Source: Laceyella putida (GTDB lineage: Bacteria > Bacillota > Bacilli > Thermoactinomycetales > Thermoactinomycetaceae). From it: DNA of 30,562 bases. The DNA is taken from the NCBI RefSeq assembly GCF_042665195.1, contig NZ_JBHTBW010000007.1, positions 1-30,562 of the forward strand, read 5' to 3'. Positions 15,674 to 24,051 of the stretch are shown one piece after another (within the stretch, counting starts at the first letter, position 1; every line of letters starts with the position of its first letter). A program made the position numbers and the translations under genes. The notes beneath the pieces were generated by a model. That model saw only the letters and a program-made list of their open reading frames with translations, was not told the DNA's origin and made no database searches.

Positions 15674-15918
15674 CTTGCCGTGTCGCTAAAGAAGGAGTTG
15701 CTGAAAGGGATGTTTTTCAAAAACGAGAGATAATTAAGAAATAGAAATAAAGCAAGTGGAAGGTTTCAATCCCTGCTTCAGGGGATTCGATATCATTATA
15801 AGAAATAATTTTCTAAAAGTAAATAATATTATTATACTTAATTTAAATAGAGGAAATTTTAATACAAAAGGGTGTAACCCACCCGATTTATTCAACGTTC
15901 GGTTAAGAAAAGCAAGAA
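15674..15918. other. AT-rich intergenic stretch with one CRISPR-repeat-like motif
   Basis: No gene is supported between the amidase promoter region and the terminator at 15919. GTTTCAATCCCTGCTTCAGG at 15763-15782, continuing into GGGATTCGAT, has the shape of a CRISPR repeat: a GTTTCAAT end and an inner AATCCC/GGGATT dyad (15768-15773 with 15782-15787). Only one copy is present and no cas genes are near. Confidence 0.3.
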
Positions 15919-15942
15919 ATCCCCTTCTGTCAGGAAGGGGAT
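15905..15942 (-). terminator. Intrinsic terminator of the leftward operon 17272-15956
   Basis: ATCCCCTTC (15919-15927) and GAAGGGGAT (15934-15942) form a hairpin. On the minus strand a T-rich tail (TTCTTGCTTTTCTT) follows. It stands 13 bp after the stop of the 52-residue gene. Confidence 0.6.
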
Positions 15943-15955
15943 GAGCGGGAGTGGA

Positions 15956-16114
15956 TCAACGTTCTTCATGAAGATCCCAGTTTGGTTCATCTGATGACGA
16001 TTCACTGTAGATCAAAGCGGTGGCGCCTTCGCCTCTATCTTCTTCCGTGGCCATGTCCGGATGCAGGAATTCTTCTGCTTCAATCCGTGGAAACGGGTTG
16101 TTTTCATGTTTCAT
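15956..16114 (-). CDS. Small acidic protein of 52 residues, unknown function
   Basis: A short frame starting MKHENNPFPRIEAEEFLHPD and ending DEPNWDLHEER. It starts at ATG 16114 with GAGGTGA about 7 nt upstream and ends 13 bp before a terminator. It begins 39 bp after the stop of the enolase-superfamily gene, so the two are very likely co-transcribed. It is strongly acidic, has no membrane segment and no cysteine, and includes a Ser/Asp-rich patch. No family is recognised. The good start signal, the operon position and the tight terminator support a real gene. Confidence 0.6.
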   Translation of the reverse strand: MKHENNPFPRIEAEEFLHPDMATEEDRGEGATALIYSESSSDEPNWDLHEER

Positions 16115-16153
16115 GATCTTTCACCTCTTTTCGTGTGGTTGGAGTTGACCCGG

Positions 16154-17272
16154 TCAGGCATAGGGAGTTCCATCCCAGAGGAGGGATTCGAGCCGTTCCA
16201 GATCCCATTCCACGCCAATGCCGCTTCCTTCGGGAATGGTGACCAAGCCATTGACGGGCCGGACGGAAAGCAGGGATTGGAATGGGTTTGTCATCACATC
16301 CCACTCCACCGGCTCCATTTCTTCTCCGGCCATCTTGCTCCAGGCGGGCAAACAACAGTGTGCCAAGATCGCATACCAGCGTGCCAGAAAGCCATCGTAG
16401 GTATGGGGAGAGACGCGGACGCCATGGTGGCGAGCCAGCTGCAGAGTGTCTCGATAAGCTTCGATTCCGCCCAAATGCATCGGATCCGGTTGAATGATGT
16501 CCAGCAATTCCTTCTGCATAAGGGTGAGGAAATCCAACGGTTGTTGTTTGTTTTCGCCGCCGGCGACGGGGATGTCGGAGCGGGATCGCAAAAAGGCGTA
16601 GGCGCTTAAATGATTGAACGGGAGAGGCTCTTCAAACCAAAGCCATTGATCGTATTGCCGAAATAGGGAATTCCACTTGAGCGCGGTGGCTGGATCATAA
16701 CTTTGATTCGCGTCGATGGCAAGCTTGATTTGTCCATCCAGCAAACGCAGCATGCGGGAGATGTGTTGTTGATCCTCTTGGAATGGTTTGCCGCCCACTT
16801 TCACTTTGATGGCGGTAAATCCGGTTGAGATGATTTGGTCTACCTGTTGGAGCGAATGGGAAATCCAATCGGGGCGCTCGGTATAGGATTGAAAGGAGGC
16901 ATACACGGGAACATGCTTCCGCAAACGGCCTCCCCACAGATCGCATACGGAACAATTGGCGTGTCGGGCCAGGATTTCCGTTAAAGCCATGCTGACGGCT
17001 GTGGCCGACCGATTGTGCCATCGTTGAATGGTGGAAATGAGGTGCGTTCGGTCTGTTGCCTTTTTCCCAAGCAAAAAAGGAATGATTCGTTGCCGAAACC
17101 CTTTTTCCAGAGTGGGCAACCAATCCACACACTCTCCCCATCCTTCCAAGCCGGATTGGGTGCGTATCTGAATGAGAAAGCAGGTGCGGTAACCTTTATA
17201 GCCGTTGGCATCACCGTATGGTTCCGCAAGGGGATAATACAAAGGGAACAAATCCACTTGTTGAATAAGCAT
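16154..17272 (-). CDS. Enolase-superfamily enzyme, mandelate racemase subgroup
   Basis: A 372-residue enzyme of the mandelate racemase/muconate lactonizing family, with an N-terminal capping domain and a TIM-barrel. Catalytic residues are visible: Lys156 and Lys158 in IKVKVGG, metal ligands Asp187 (AIDANQ), Glu214 (WFEEPL) and Glu240 (AGGE), and a dyad Asp263 (QPDPMHLGG) and His290 (VSPHTYDG). The distances from Lys158 to Asp187, Glu240 to Asp263 and Asp263 to His290 (29, 23 and 27) equal those of mandelate racemase. It therefore belongs to the His-Asp dyad subgroup, not to the OSB synthase or dipeptide epimerase branch. The likely reaction is proton abstraction next to a carboxylate: racemisation or acid-sugar dehydration. 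The substrate is unknown. ATG 17272 follows GAGG; the frame is open to 17332 without a better start. Confidence 0.8.
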   Translation of the reverse strand: MLIQQVDLFPLYYPLAEPYGDANGYKGYRTCFLIQIRTQSGLEGWGECVDWLPTLEKGFRQRIIPFLLGKKATDRTHLISTIQRWHNRSATAVSMALTEILARHANCSVCDLWGGRLRKHVPVYASFQSYTERPDWISHSLQQVDQIISTGFTAIKVKVGGKPFQEDQQHISRMLRLLDGQIKLAIDANQSYDPATALKWNSLFRQYDQWLWFEEPLPFNHLSAYAFLRSRSDIPVAGGENKQQPLDFLTLMQKELLDIIQPDPMHLGGIEAYRDTLQLARHHGVRVSPHTYDGFLARWYAILAHCCLPAWSKMAGEEMEPVEWDVMTNPFQSLLSVRPVNGLVTIPEGSGIGVEWDLERLESLLWDGTPYA

Positions 17273-17504
17273 GGGTGGCCTCGCGTTTGCACTTTTTATG
17301 TAATGTGAGCTTATTCCAATAAAATCATGCAAATGGATGGACTTGATGTGTAGCCGTGTGAGGGAGATGGGTAAAAAAACTGGTTCACCCAGGTAAGTTT
17401 TGTTAAACTAGAATTGAATATATCTGAAAAGAAATAAAAATGCAAAAAAATGACCCCGTTTTACCCTGCATGGTTGTTGATCAAATAGAAAGAGGAGAGA
17501 TGGC

Positions 17505-18455
17505 TTGGTGAATCAAGAGAATGCCCAGTCGTTGCTCTTATGTATCGGTGGAGCCCACTTGGATCGCAAAGCGGTCAGTCAAACCAAAGTCATTTTGGGC
17601 TCTTCCAATCCCGCCGTGGTTATGGAAACATGCGGCGGGGTGGCGCGCAATGTGGCTGAAACAGTGGCTCGCTTGGGAGGTTGCGTCTCCCTTCTCTCCC
17701 GCGTGGGACAAGATCGGATGGGGGAAAGAGTCATGGCGGGGACGAAACGGGCCGGCGTGGATGTTCAACTTGTCGATATCAGTCCCACGGCCCGGACGGG
17801 AACCTATACAGCGCTGATTGACCAGGGCGGCGAATTGGTTGTTTCGTTTGCCGATATGGTGATATATGAAGAGATGACGGTGGCTTGGATTGAGCCATAC
17901 TGGCCTGAGATTCGTGGCGCTTCTTTGGTTTTTCTCGATGCCAATCTCCCGGAAGAGACGCTTCGTTACGTGATCGAGCGGTGCCGGCGGGAACGGGTTC
18001 CGGTTTGTGTAAATCCGGTATCCGCCCTGAAAGCGCCGAAAGTGAAGGCGTGTCTGGCCGGGATGGAAATGCTCTTTGCCAACCGCGAGGAAGCGGAGGC
18101 GTTGGCGGGCCGATCTATTTTATCGTTGGCCGATGCCAAAGCGGTGGCGGCGGACTTGGTTGGGCAAGGGGTGCGTCATGTCTTTCTCACGTTGGGCGAA
18201 GAGGGGGTGCTTTGCGCCTCATCGGATGAACTTCTCCACTTGCCGGCATCGACGGTCACGGTAGTCGACACAACCGGTGCGGGAGATGCCTTTGTGGCGG
18301 GGGTTTTGGTTCGATGGTTGCATGGGGCGGGCTGTTTGGAATCGGCCCGGTTTGGGTTGGCCGTCGCTCGGCTCGCATTGCAAACGATCGATAATGTGAC
18401 GACAGAATTAAACTTTGAGCGAATTCAGCAAGGGTTAAAAGGGGAAAGCGCATGA
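17505..18455 (+). CDS. psuK: Pseudouridine kinase (PfkB family)
   Basis: A 316-residue PfkB/ribokinase-family sugar kinase. The two family signatures are present: GGVARNVAETVARLGG near residue 44, and DTTGAGDAFVAGV with the catalytic base Asp261. The next gene is a clear pseudouridine-5'-phosphate glycosidase and the two overlap by 4 nt. The substrate is therefore almost surely pseudouridine, phosphorylated on the 5'-OH. Start choice: TTG 17505 is 7 nt from AGGAG, while GTG 17508 is 10 nt away and equally possible. No pseudouridine transporter lies next to it. Confidence 0.85.
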   Translation: MVNQENAQSLLLCIGGAHLDRKAVSQTKVILGSSNPAVVMETCGGVARNVAETVARLGGCVSLLSRVGQDRMGERVMAGTKRAGVDVQLVDISPTARTGTYTALIDQGGELVVSFADMVIYEEMTVAWIEPYWPEIRGASLVFLDANLPEETLRYVIERCRRERVPVCVNPVSALKAPKVKACLAGMEMLFANREEAEALAGRSILSLADAKAVAADLVGQGVRHVFLTLGEEGVLCASSDELLHLPASTVTVVDTTGAGDAFVAGVLVRWLHGAGCLESARFGLAVARLALQTIDNVTTELNFERIQQGLKGESA

Positions 18456-19369
18456 GAGAATGGTTGCAGTTATCATCCGAAGTGGAGAGGGCAGCATCGG
18501 AAGGGCGGCCCATCGTCGCCTTGGAGAGCACGATCATTTCGCACGGCATGCCGTATCCGCACAATCTGTTCATGGCGAAAGAAGTGGAGCAGATCATTCG
18601 TGATCAAGGGGCTGTGCCGGCGACAATCGCCATCATGGATCACCGGATCAAAATCGGGCTAACCGAAAAGGAACTTCAGGAATTGGCTACCCATAAACAG
18701 GTGGAAAAAGTGAGCCGCCGTGATCTGCCTTATGTCTTGGCGATGGGGAAAATAGGAGCTACCACGGTTGCGGCGACCATGATATGCGCGGCGGGCGCGG
18801 GCATTCGCGTATTTGCCACCGGGGGGATTGGAGGGGTGCATCGGGATGGGGAACGGACGATGGACATCTCCGCCGATTTGATGGAGTTGGCCCATACCAA
18901 TGTGGCTGTCGTAAGCGCTGGTGTGAAGTCAATCTTGGACATTGGGCGGACATTGGAAGTCCTGGAAACGCAAGGCGTCCCTGTCATCGGTTATCAAACC
19001 GAAGCGTTCCCTTCCTTCTATGCGCGGGAAAGCGGATATCAAGTCGATTACCGTATCGACACGCCGGAGGAGATCGCCCGGGTGATGCATGCGAAATGGC
19101 AACTGGGATTGGATGGGGGACTGGTTATCGCCAATCCTGTCCCGCGTGACGCGGCCCTGGATGCGGGAGAAATGGAAAGGGTCATTCAGCGGGCCTTGAA
19201 TGAAGCCAAACAAGAAGGAATCACGGGGAAGCGGGTGACCCCCTTCCTATTGGAGCGAATCAAAGCACTCACCGCGGGCAAGAGCTTGACAGCCAATATC
19301 GCATTGGTGAAAAACAATGCCCATGTCGCGGCCCGGATCGCCGTGGCCTATCAGAAGCGGATCGAGTAA
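18452..19369 (+). CDS. psuG: Pseudouridine-5'-phosphate glycosidase
   Basis: A 305-residue PsuG/IndA-family enzyme. It splits the C-C glycosidic bond of pseudouridine 5'-phosphate into uracil and ribose 5-phosphate. Typical segments are ALESTIISHGMPYPHN with the catalytic Glu24, IMDHRIKIGL, TGGIGGVHRDGE, and SAGVKSILDIGRTLEVLET with Lys159, which forms the Schiff base with the opened ribose. VTPFLLERI and NIALVKNNA close the domain. The length matches the E. coli enzyme. It starts with ATGA overlapping the psuK stop, preceded by AAGGGG. Together with psuK it forms a full pseudouridine salvage operon. Confidence 0.92.
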   Translation: MREWLQLSSEVERAASEGRPIVALESTIISHGMPYPHNLFMAKEVEQIIRDQGAVPATIAIMDHRIKIGLTEKELQELATHKQVEKVSRRDLPYVLAMGKIGATTVAATMICAAGAGIRVFATGGIGGVHRDGERTMDISADLMELAHTNVAVVSAGVKSILDIGRTLEVLETQGVPVIGYQTEAFPSFYARESGYQVDYRIDTPEEIARVMHAKWQLGLDGGLVIANPVPRDAALDAGEMERVIQRALNEAKQEGITGKRVTPFLLERIKALTAGKSLTANIALVKNNAHVAARIAVAYQKRIE

Positions 19370-19386
19370 TGGGGAATTATCAACAA

Positions 19387-19429
19387 GCCCACTCCAGCGC
19401 AAATCGCGGTGAAGTGGGCCGCATATTTT
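19387..19429 (+). terminator. Terminator of psuK-psuG
   Basis: GCCCACT (19387-19393) pairs with AGTGGGC (19413-19419), with an inner GCG/CGC pairing. The tail (CGCATATTTTA) is only moderately T-rich. Confidence 0.5.
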
Positions 19430-19489
19430 ATGGGGGTCGTCGATTGAGGGAACCTTCTATGGACAACAATGTCGATTGGGAGTGTTAAG

Positions 19490-19663
19490 ATGGGCAAACA
19501 GTTTTGGGGCGCATTTCTCTTTGGCATGGGTGTTATTGGCATACTGGATGGCATTATTTTTCACCAACTTTTGCAGTGGCATAGCATGGTAATGTATTGC
19601 ACCAAAGCAGATCAGGAGCTAAGTGATGGATTTTTCCATTTGGTCGTGAAACGGGAAGAATAA
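19490..19663 (+). pseudogene. Truncated N-terminal fragment of a DUF2243-type membrane protein
   Basis: ATG 19490 with GGGAG upstream opens a 57-residue frame (MGKQFWGAFLFGMGVIGILD...). The segment GILDGIIFHQLLQWH followed by SDGFFH looks like the N-terminus of DUF2243 membrane proteins, which are normally about 150 residues with four helices. Here the frame ends in KREE-stop right after the first helix, and the following bases do not continue the family in any frame seen. It is therefore probably a deletion remnant. The family call is from memory of its motif. Confidence 0.45.
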
Positions 19664-19772
19664 TGACCGGCTCAAGATGGGCTGAAGCAAAAGACGGATG
19701 ATTTTGACAAGAATACACCCCATGCGCCAGGCAGATACTGAAATTATTAACTTAGGCGAGAGGTCAGGCGGC

Positions 19773-20639
19773 ATGGAAAAAATCGGAGTGGCATTAAGTG
19801 GAGGGGGCATTGCCGGTTGCGCCCATATAGGGGTGTTGAAAGCGCTGGAAGAGCAGGGTATTCAGATTCATGCCATTGCGGGGACGAGTTCGGGGGGCAT
19901 GGTGGCGGCGCTGTATGGCTATGGGTTTTCCGTGGATGAAATGATGTCGTTCATACCCTCGATGACGCGGAAAGTGTTGGACTTTGATTATAAAGAGCTC
20001 GTGCGCAAACTGTTGAGCGGCGATTTCTCCCTTCCGGGTTTGTTTAAGGGGGAGTGGCTGAATCAATGGGTCGACCGCAAGACAAAGCAAGCGGTCATGC
20101 GCGATCTTCGCCTGCCGGTGGCCGTGGTGGCGACGGATTTGAAAACGGGGAAAAAAGTGATCTTTTCTTCCCAGCCATTGGAGAATCCCTGCCCCGATTC
20201 GGAAGTGATTACGGATATCCCCATTGCCGTAGCCGTGCAGTCGAGCTGTTCGATTCCGCTCTTGTTCAGGCCGGTTGAATATGAGAATCGCGTGCTTGTC
20301 GATGGGGGGCTTGTCGATAATTGTCCTGTCACGACGCTTCAGGCCATGGGAGCGGAGCGGGTCATCGCCATCAACATGGTGTCAGTTGAACCGGTTGAGT
20401 CACCTTTCCCGTCCGGCCTGTCCGTGTTGAAGCGGGCAGTGAGCATCGGTTTGGCGCACCAAATCAAGCATGTGACGCAACGAGCCGACCTGGTGTTGCA
20501 GCCTGAAGCCAAATCGATTGGCATCTTTGATTTTGACAAATCGCGCCTCTGCCTGCAATTGGGGTATGAACATGCGCTGAAACAGATGGACCAGATCAAA
20601 CGGATCCTTCATTCCAGGATGGCGAATGAATCTGTGTAG
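19773..20639 (+). CDS. Patatin-like phospholipase (RssA/YlbK-like serine esterase)
   Basis: A 288-residue cytosolic patatin-family lipid acyl hydrolase. It starts with the oxyanion-hole motif LSGGGIAGCAHIGVL. The nucleophile Ser39 lies in GTSSG, and the catalytic Asp177 in LVDGGLVDN completes the Ser-Asp dyad. The length fits short bacterial patatins of the RssA/YlbK group. The chosen start is ATG 19773 with AGAGG 9 nt upstream; the frame is open to 19698, but that Met lacks a ribosome binding site. Single gene, ending in a strong terminator. Substrate unknown, likely phospholipid or lysophospholipid. Confidence 0.83.
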   Translation: MEKIGVALSGGGIAGCAHIGVLKALEEQGIQIHAIAGTSSGGMVAALYGYGFSVDEMMSFIPSMTRKVLDFDYKELVRKLLSGDFSLPGLFKGEWLNQWVDRKTKQAVMRDLRLPVAVVATDLKTGKKVIFSSQPLENPCPDSEVITDIPIAVAVQSSCSIPLLFRPVEYENRVLVDGGLVDNCPVTTLQAMGAERVIAINMVSVEPVESPFPSGLSVLKRAVSIGLAHQIKHVTQRADLVLQPEAKSIGIFDFDKSRLCLQLGYEHALKQMDQIKRILHSRMANESV

Positions 20640-20656
20640 GACAGGCGACCGGTTGA

Positions 20657-20695
20657 AAGAAGCTACTGGCTTTTGCTGTCAGTAGCTTCTTTTTT
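20657..20695 (+). terminator. Intrinsic terminator of the patatin gene
   Basis: AAGAAGCTACTG (20657-20668) pairs perfectly with CAGTAGCTTCTT (20680-20691), followed by T to 20695. Confidence 0.85.
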
Positions 20696-21064
20696 ATATC
20701 CTTGCGAACGAGAAAACCCAACTTCAGCCTGGGGATTTTGAAACCATAGATTATTTTAAATACGGATATGAGAATAATAGTCAGTATTCAGATACTTCTA
20801 GTTTTTTGGATAAATGACGCATCATGAAGATCGATCGTGTTGGTGTTCACGAAAAAGCGTTTATTGATAAAAAATGGGCTATTCCTTGTATGTGACTCGA
20901 TTGATGATCTGCTTGAATTTTAATAAGAGGATAACTCCACCTATATTCCGGTTCAGATGGATACAGCTAAGAAATGGACAGCATGGGCGAGAAACCCGCC
21001 CACGGGGTATAAAGAGGCTGGATGGCTAGCCCGCCAATAGTAAACACCAATACGATCGACCAAC
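20696..21064. other. Non-coding stretch at the transition to AT-rich DNA
   Basis: No intact gene is visible. On the minus strand about 20975-21060 a frame reads GWSIVLVFTIGGLAIQPLYT, which looks like the end of a lost membrane protein. It abuts the thioredoxin remnant at 21065 without joining it in frame. The rest is plain AT-rich sequence. Confidence 0.4.
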
Positions 21065-21311
21065 CTAATGCCCGGGCATCTCGGTGCGGCAAGGTCCAAA
21101 CCACGTGGCCCAAAAATTAAGCAATACGACTTTGCCACGATAGTCGCTTAATTTGCCATCAAGTGTTTGTACTTGAAAATTGGGAGCAAAATCACCGACC
21201 TCCAACTGTTCTTTATCTTTTTACATAAAGCTTTGAAAAAGCGCGAAGGTGCTAAACCTATCACAAGCAACAGAACAGTCTGCGTATCCAGTATCTTTGC
21301 TGATGATTCAT
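21065..21311 (-). pseudogene. Decayed ResA/TlpA-like thiol-disulfide oxidoreductase
   Basis: ATG at 21309-21311 follows AAAGGAGA at normal distance, but the frame is lost within about 15 codons. A membrane-anchor-like piece (TVLLLVIGLA...FFKAL) is readable in one frame. The domain continues in another from about 21211: VGDFAPNFQVQTLDGK, LSDYRGKVVLLNFWATW, FGPCRTEMP. This is the ResA/TlpA fold, but the active-site WCxxC has become WFGPC and the frame stops right after EMPG. Frameshifts, the lost cysteine and the missing C-terminal half all mark it as dead. Confidence 0.6.
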
Positions 21312-21369
21312 GGAAGGGTATCTCCTTTTGCAACAATCTGATAGCCGATCGCTTAAGACCAGCTTAACT

Positions 21370-23484
21370 TCATGATTTTATTTTTAAGAGGAGCAAACCA
21401 TTTAAGGTAACTAACAGCGTTGCCCCCATATCGGCAAAGACGGCCATCCAAAGCGTAAGCCAGCCTGGGATGATAAGCAGCAACGCTACAGCTTTAATGA
21501 TGAGGGAGAAGGTGATGTTTTGTTTGATAATGCGTAAGGCTTTGCGGCTCAACTTAATGGTAAAAGGCAATTTCCTTAAATCGTCACCCATTAAAGTGAT
21601 ATCTGCCGTTTCAAGAGCTGTGTCAGTTCCGACTCCACCCATGGCGATGCCTACGGTAGCAGCGGCCAAAGCGGGGGCGTCATTCACTCCGTCTCCGACC
21701 ATTGCCACTTTGGAGCCATTTGATCGCAGTTCCTTAATAAACTCTAGCTTTTGATGTGGTAGAAGATCGGCTTGAACCTCGCCAACTTCTAAACGCTGAC
21801 CAATGGCATTTGCGGTTGCTTGGTTATCTCCAGTTAACATGACGGTTTTATCAATGCCCATTTGATGAAGTTGTTGAATGACTTCTTTACTACTTTCACG
21901 AACTTCGTCAGCCACAGCAATCAGGGCGAGCGCTTCAATATCGATTCCTAAGATCATTACCGTTTTGCCTTGGATCTGGAGCATTTGAATCAAGTGAGCC
22001 TGCTCCTCAGATAAGCCATTTGGCAACAACTCATTGAATAAAGCTGGACTTCCCACATAATACTGGGTTCCTTGGACCTTAGCCTGTACCCCTTTACCTG
22101 TAATGGAGGTGAATTCTTCTACGGCCAATGATTGAGTATCCAAATTTTTTTCTTCGGCTTTTCGAATAATCGATGAAGCGAGTGGATGCTGAGAGTTTTT
22201 TTCAATGGCAGCTGTAATCGCCAGGAACTCGTCTTCTTTGTCTTTCACAAAGGCTGTCATATCTGTTACGACTGGAACTCCTTTGGTTAAGGTTCCAGTT
22301 TTGTCGAAAGCAACGGCAGAGAGAGTTCCTGCTTCTTCCAAGTAAATTCCACCTTTAATTAATACACCATTACGTGCCGCATTACCGATTGCCGTTACAA
22401 TGGACACAGGGGTTGAAATCACCAGTGCGCATGGACATCCGACGACCAAAAGCGCCAACCCCCGATAAATCCAATCATTCCAGTCCGCTTGAAATACGAG
22501 AGGGGGAATGACGGCAGTAAATAAACCTGCAATCAGGATGGCTGGAGTGTAAATCTTCGCAAAGCGATCAACAAAAGCTTGGGAAGGGGCGCGTTCTGCT
22601 TGAGCTTCTTCAACCAAATGAATAATTTTTGCAATGGTTGTATCTTCAACCCGTTTGGTTACTTTCACTTCCAATGCGCCTTCTTCGTTTAGCGTACCGG
22701 CATAGACTTCATCGCCCATAGACTTGGTCACTGGAATTGATTCCCCTGTGATCGGGGCTTGGTTGATGGTAGTGGTCCCTTTAACAACAATCCCATCCAT
22801 GGCAAGCTTTTGTCCAGGTTTGACAATCATGATGTCACCGATTTGGATTTCATCCACGGGAATGCTCTTTTCATCGTTTCCACGCCGAATGAGAGCCTGC
22901 TGGGGTGCGATATCCATCAATGAGCGTATGGACTGTCGAGCTTTATCCATTGAATAAGTTTCTAACATTTCACTAATCGCAAACAAAATGACCACGGTCG
23001 CACCTTCGGCCCATTCTCCAATGGCAACTGCGCCAAGAACAGCGATCGTCATGAGTGTGTGCATGTCGAATTGCAACCGAATAAGGTTTGTGATTCCTCG
23101 TTTAAATAAATCATAACCGGATACAAACATAGCTAATAAGTATGAAATGGTGGCGGAACTACTGCTTTCTCCAAAATACCAGCCAAGGAGGGAAAAACCG
23201 AGTGAAATGAGTATTTGCAACAATTCTTTGCGCTTCCAGAAAGGTTTCTTTTCTATTTGAACATTTAGGCTGTCTGGATAAAGCTTAAGGTTTTCAAGAG
23301 ATCCGGCTTGTTCTAGCGCTTTCATAGTGGGATCCCCGTAGATCGTAATTTTGGAGGCCCCAAAATTGACTTGGGCATCGATGACTCCAGGTAGCTTTTT
23401 CACATTGTCTTCAAACTTGGCAGCACACCCGGCACAAGTGAAACCTTCAACACGAAAGACCTTTTTATTGGGTGATTGAACCAA
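21370..23484 (-). CDS. cadA: Cd/Zn/Pb-exporting P1B-type ATPase (CadA/ZntA family)
   Basis: A 704-residue heavy-metal P-type ATPase. An N-terminal HMA domain carries the metal motif GFTCAGC (Cys17, Cys20). After the first helices come the actuator TGES (ITGESIPV), the membrane metal site Cys350-Pro-Cys352 (VGCPCALVIS), phosphorylated Asp394 in FDKTGTLTKG, the HP motif (SQHPLASSI) and the hinge GDGVNDAPA. The CPC motif plus a CzrA-type regulator next door point to Zn/Cd/Pb rather than Cu export. It starts with TTG 23484, 9 nt from AAGGAG. It is divergent from the ArsR-family gene at 23730 and sits in the AT-rich half. Confidence 0.9.
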   Translation of the reverse strand: MVQSPNKKVFRVEGFTCAGCAAKFEDNVKKLPGVIDAQVNFGASKITIYGDPTMKALEQAGSLENLKLYPDSLNVQIEKKPFWKRKELLQILISLGFSLLGWYFGESSSSATISYLLAMFVSGYDLFKRGITNLIRLQFDMHTLMTIAVLGAVAIGEWAEGATVVILFAISEMLETYSMDKARQSIRSLMDIAPQQALIRRGNDEKSIPVDEIQIGDIMIVKPGQKLAMDGIVVKGTTTINQAPITGESIPVTKSMGDEVYAGTLNEEGALEVKVTKRVEDTTIAKIIHLVEEAQAERAPSQAFVDRFAKIYTPAILIAGLFTAVIPPLVFQADWNDWIYRGLALLVVGCPCALVISTPVSIVTAIGNAARNGVLIKGGIYLEEAGTLSAVAFDKTGTLTKGVPVVTDMTAFVKDKEDEFLAITAAIEKNSQHPLASSIIRKAEEKNLDTQSLAVEEFTSITGKGVQAKVQGTQYYVGSPALFNELLPNGLSEEQAHLIQMLQIQGKTVMILGIDIEALALIAVADEVRESSKEVIQQLHQMGIDKTVMLTGDNQATANAIGQRLEVGEVQADLLPHQKLEFIKELRSNGSKVAMVGDGVNDAPALAAATVGIAMGGVGTDTALETADITLMGDDLRKLPFTIKLSRKALRIIKQNITFSLIIKAVALLLIIPGWLTLWMAVFADMGATLLVTLNGLLLLKIKS

Positions 23485-23620
23485 ATGAATCCACTCCTTT
23501 TGTTTTTAGATGGAGCGCGAATAAGATCTGGACATTGTCATTTTGCACGTCATTTCTCTCCTAATGAGTTATAATTTATGCCCTTCATTTAAATTGTAGG
23601 ATTCAACGATTAAATGGTTA

Positions 23621-23658
23621 AATCAATATTTGAATATATAGTTGTTGAATGTAATCAA
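23621..23658. promoter_or_regulatory. Candidate CzrA/CadC-type operators between cadA and the repressor gene
   Basis: Two TCAA/TTGA dyads lie in the divergent promoter region: TCAATATTTGA (23623-23633) and TTGA-N6-TCAA (23645-23658). The first resembles known CadC/SmtB operators in sequence style. A TATGAT at 23671-23676 could be the -10 for the rightward genes. Exact promoters are not certain. Confidence 0.35.
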
Positions 23659-23729
23659 GAGATGAACTAATATGATAAATGAATAATTGCTCATATAAGA
23701 TAATAACATGGAAAGCAGGAGATGAAAAA

Positions 23730-24038
23730 GTGAAAAAAGATAAACACGTTTTTTTGTCGGAAGATACTGTAGAAGAGGCCAGTCTCATTTTTAAGGCGTT
23801 GGCTGATCCTACCCGTATTCGCTTATTATTCTTGTTGTCTGAAGAGGAGTGCTCGGTGAGTCATATTGCTGAAGTATTGGGGCTATCCCAATCGGCCGTC
23901 TCTCATCAACTCTCCTTATTACGTTCTTTGCGTTTAGTTAAAGCGCGCAGAGAGGGGCGTACGATTTATTACACATGTGACGACGAGCATGTAGTAAAAC
24001 TATTACATCAAACGATTCATCATGTGGAACATGATTAA
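23730..24038 (+). CDS. czrA: ArsR/SmtB-family metal-sensing repressor (CzrA type)
   Basis: A 102-residue winged-helix repressor. The start is GTG 23730, 8 nt after AGGAG; an upstream in-frame ATG (23679) has no ribosome binding site. The DNA-binding part is VSHIAEVLGLSQSAVSHQLS, followed by the wing (RREGRTIYYTC). The C-terminal helix has Asp85, His87, His98 and His101 with exactly the DxH-N10-HxxH spacing of the alpha-5 Zn/Co site of Staphylococcus aureus CzrA. The alpha-3N cysteine site of CadC is absent. It should release DNA on Zn or Co binding, turning on the exporter that follows and probably the divergent cadA. Its 3' end is 13 bp before the CDF gene. Confidence 0.85.
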   Translation: MKKDKHVFLSEDTVEEASLIFKALADPTRIRLLFLLSEEECSVSHIAEVLGLSQSAVSHQLSLLRSLRLVKARREGRTIYYTCDDEHVVKLLHQTIHHVEHD

Positions 24039-24051
24039 AGGGGGAAATGCG

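Noticed and set aside
15763..15792. CRISPR array
   Set aside because: Only one repeat-like unit, no spacer-repeat periodicity and no cas gene, so it is kept only as a low-interest observation.
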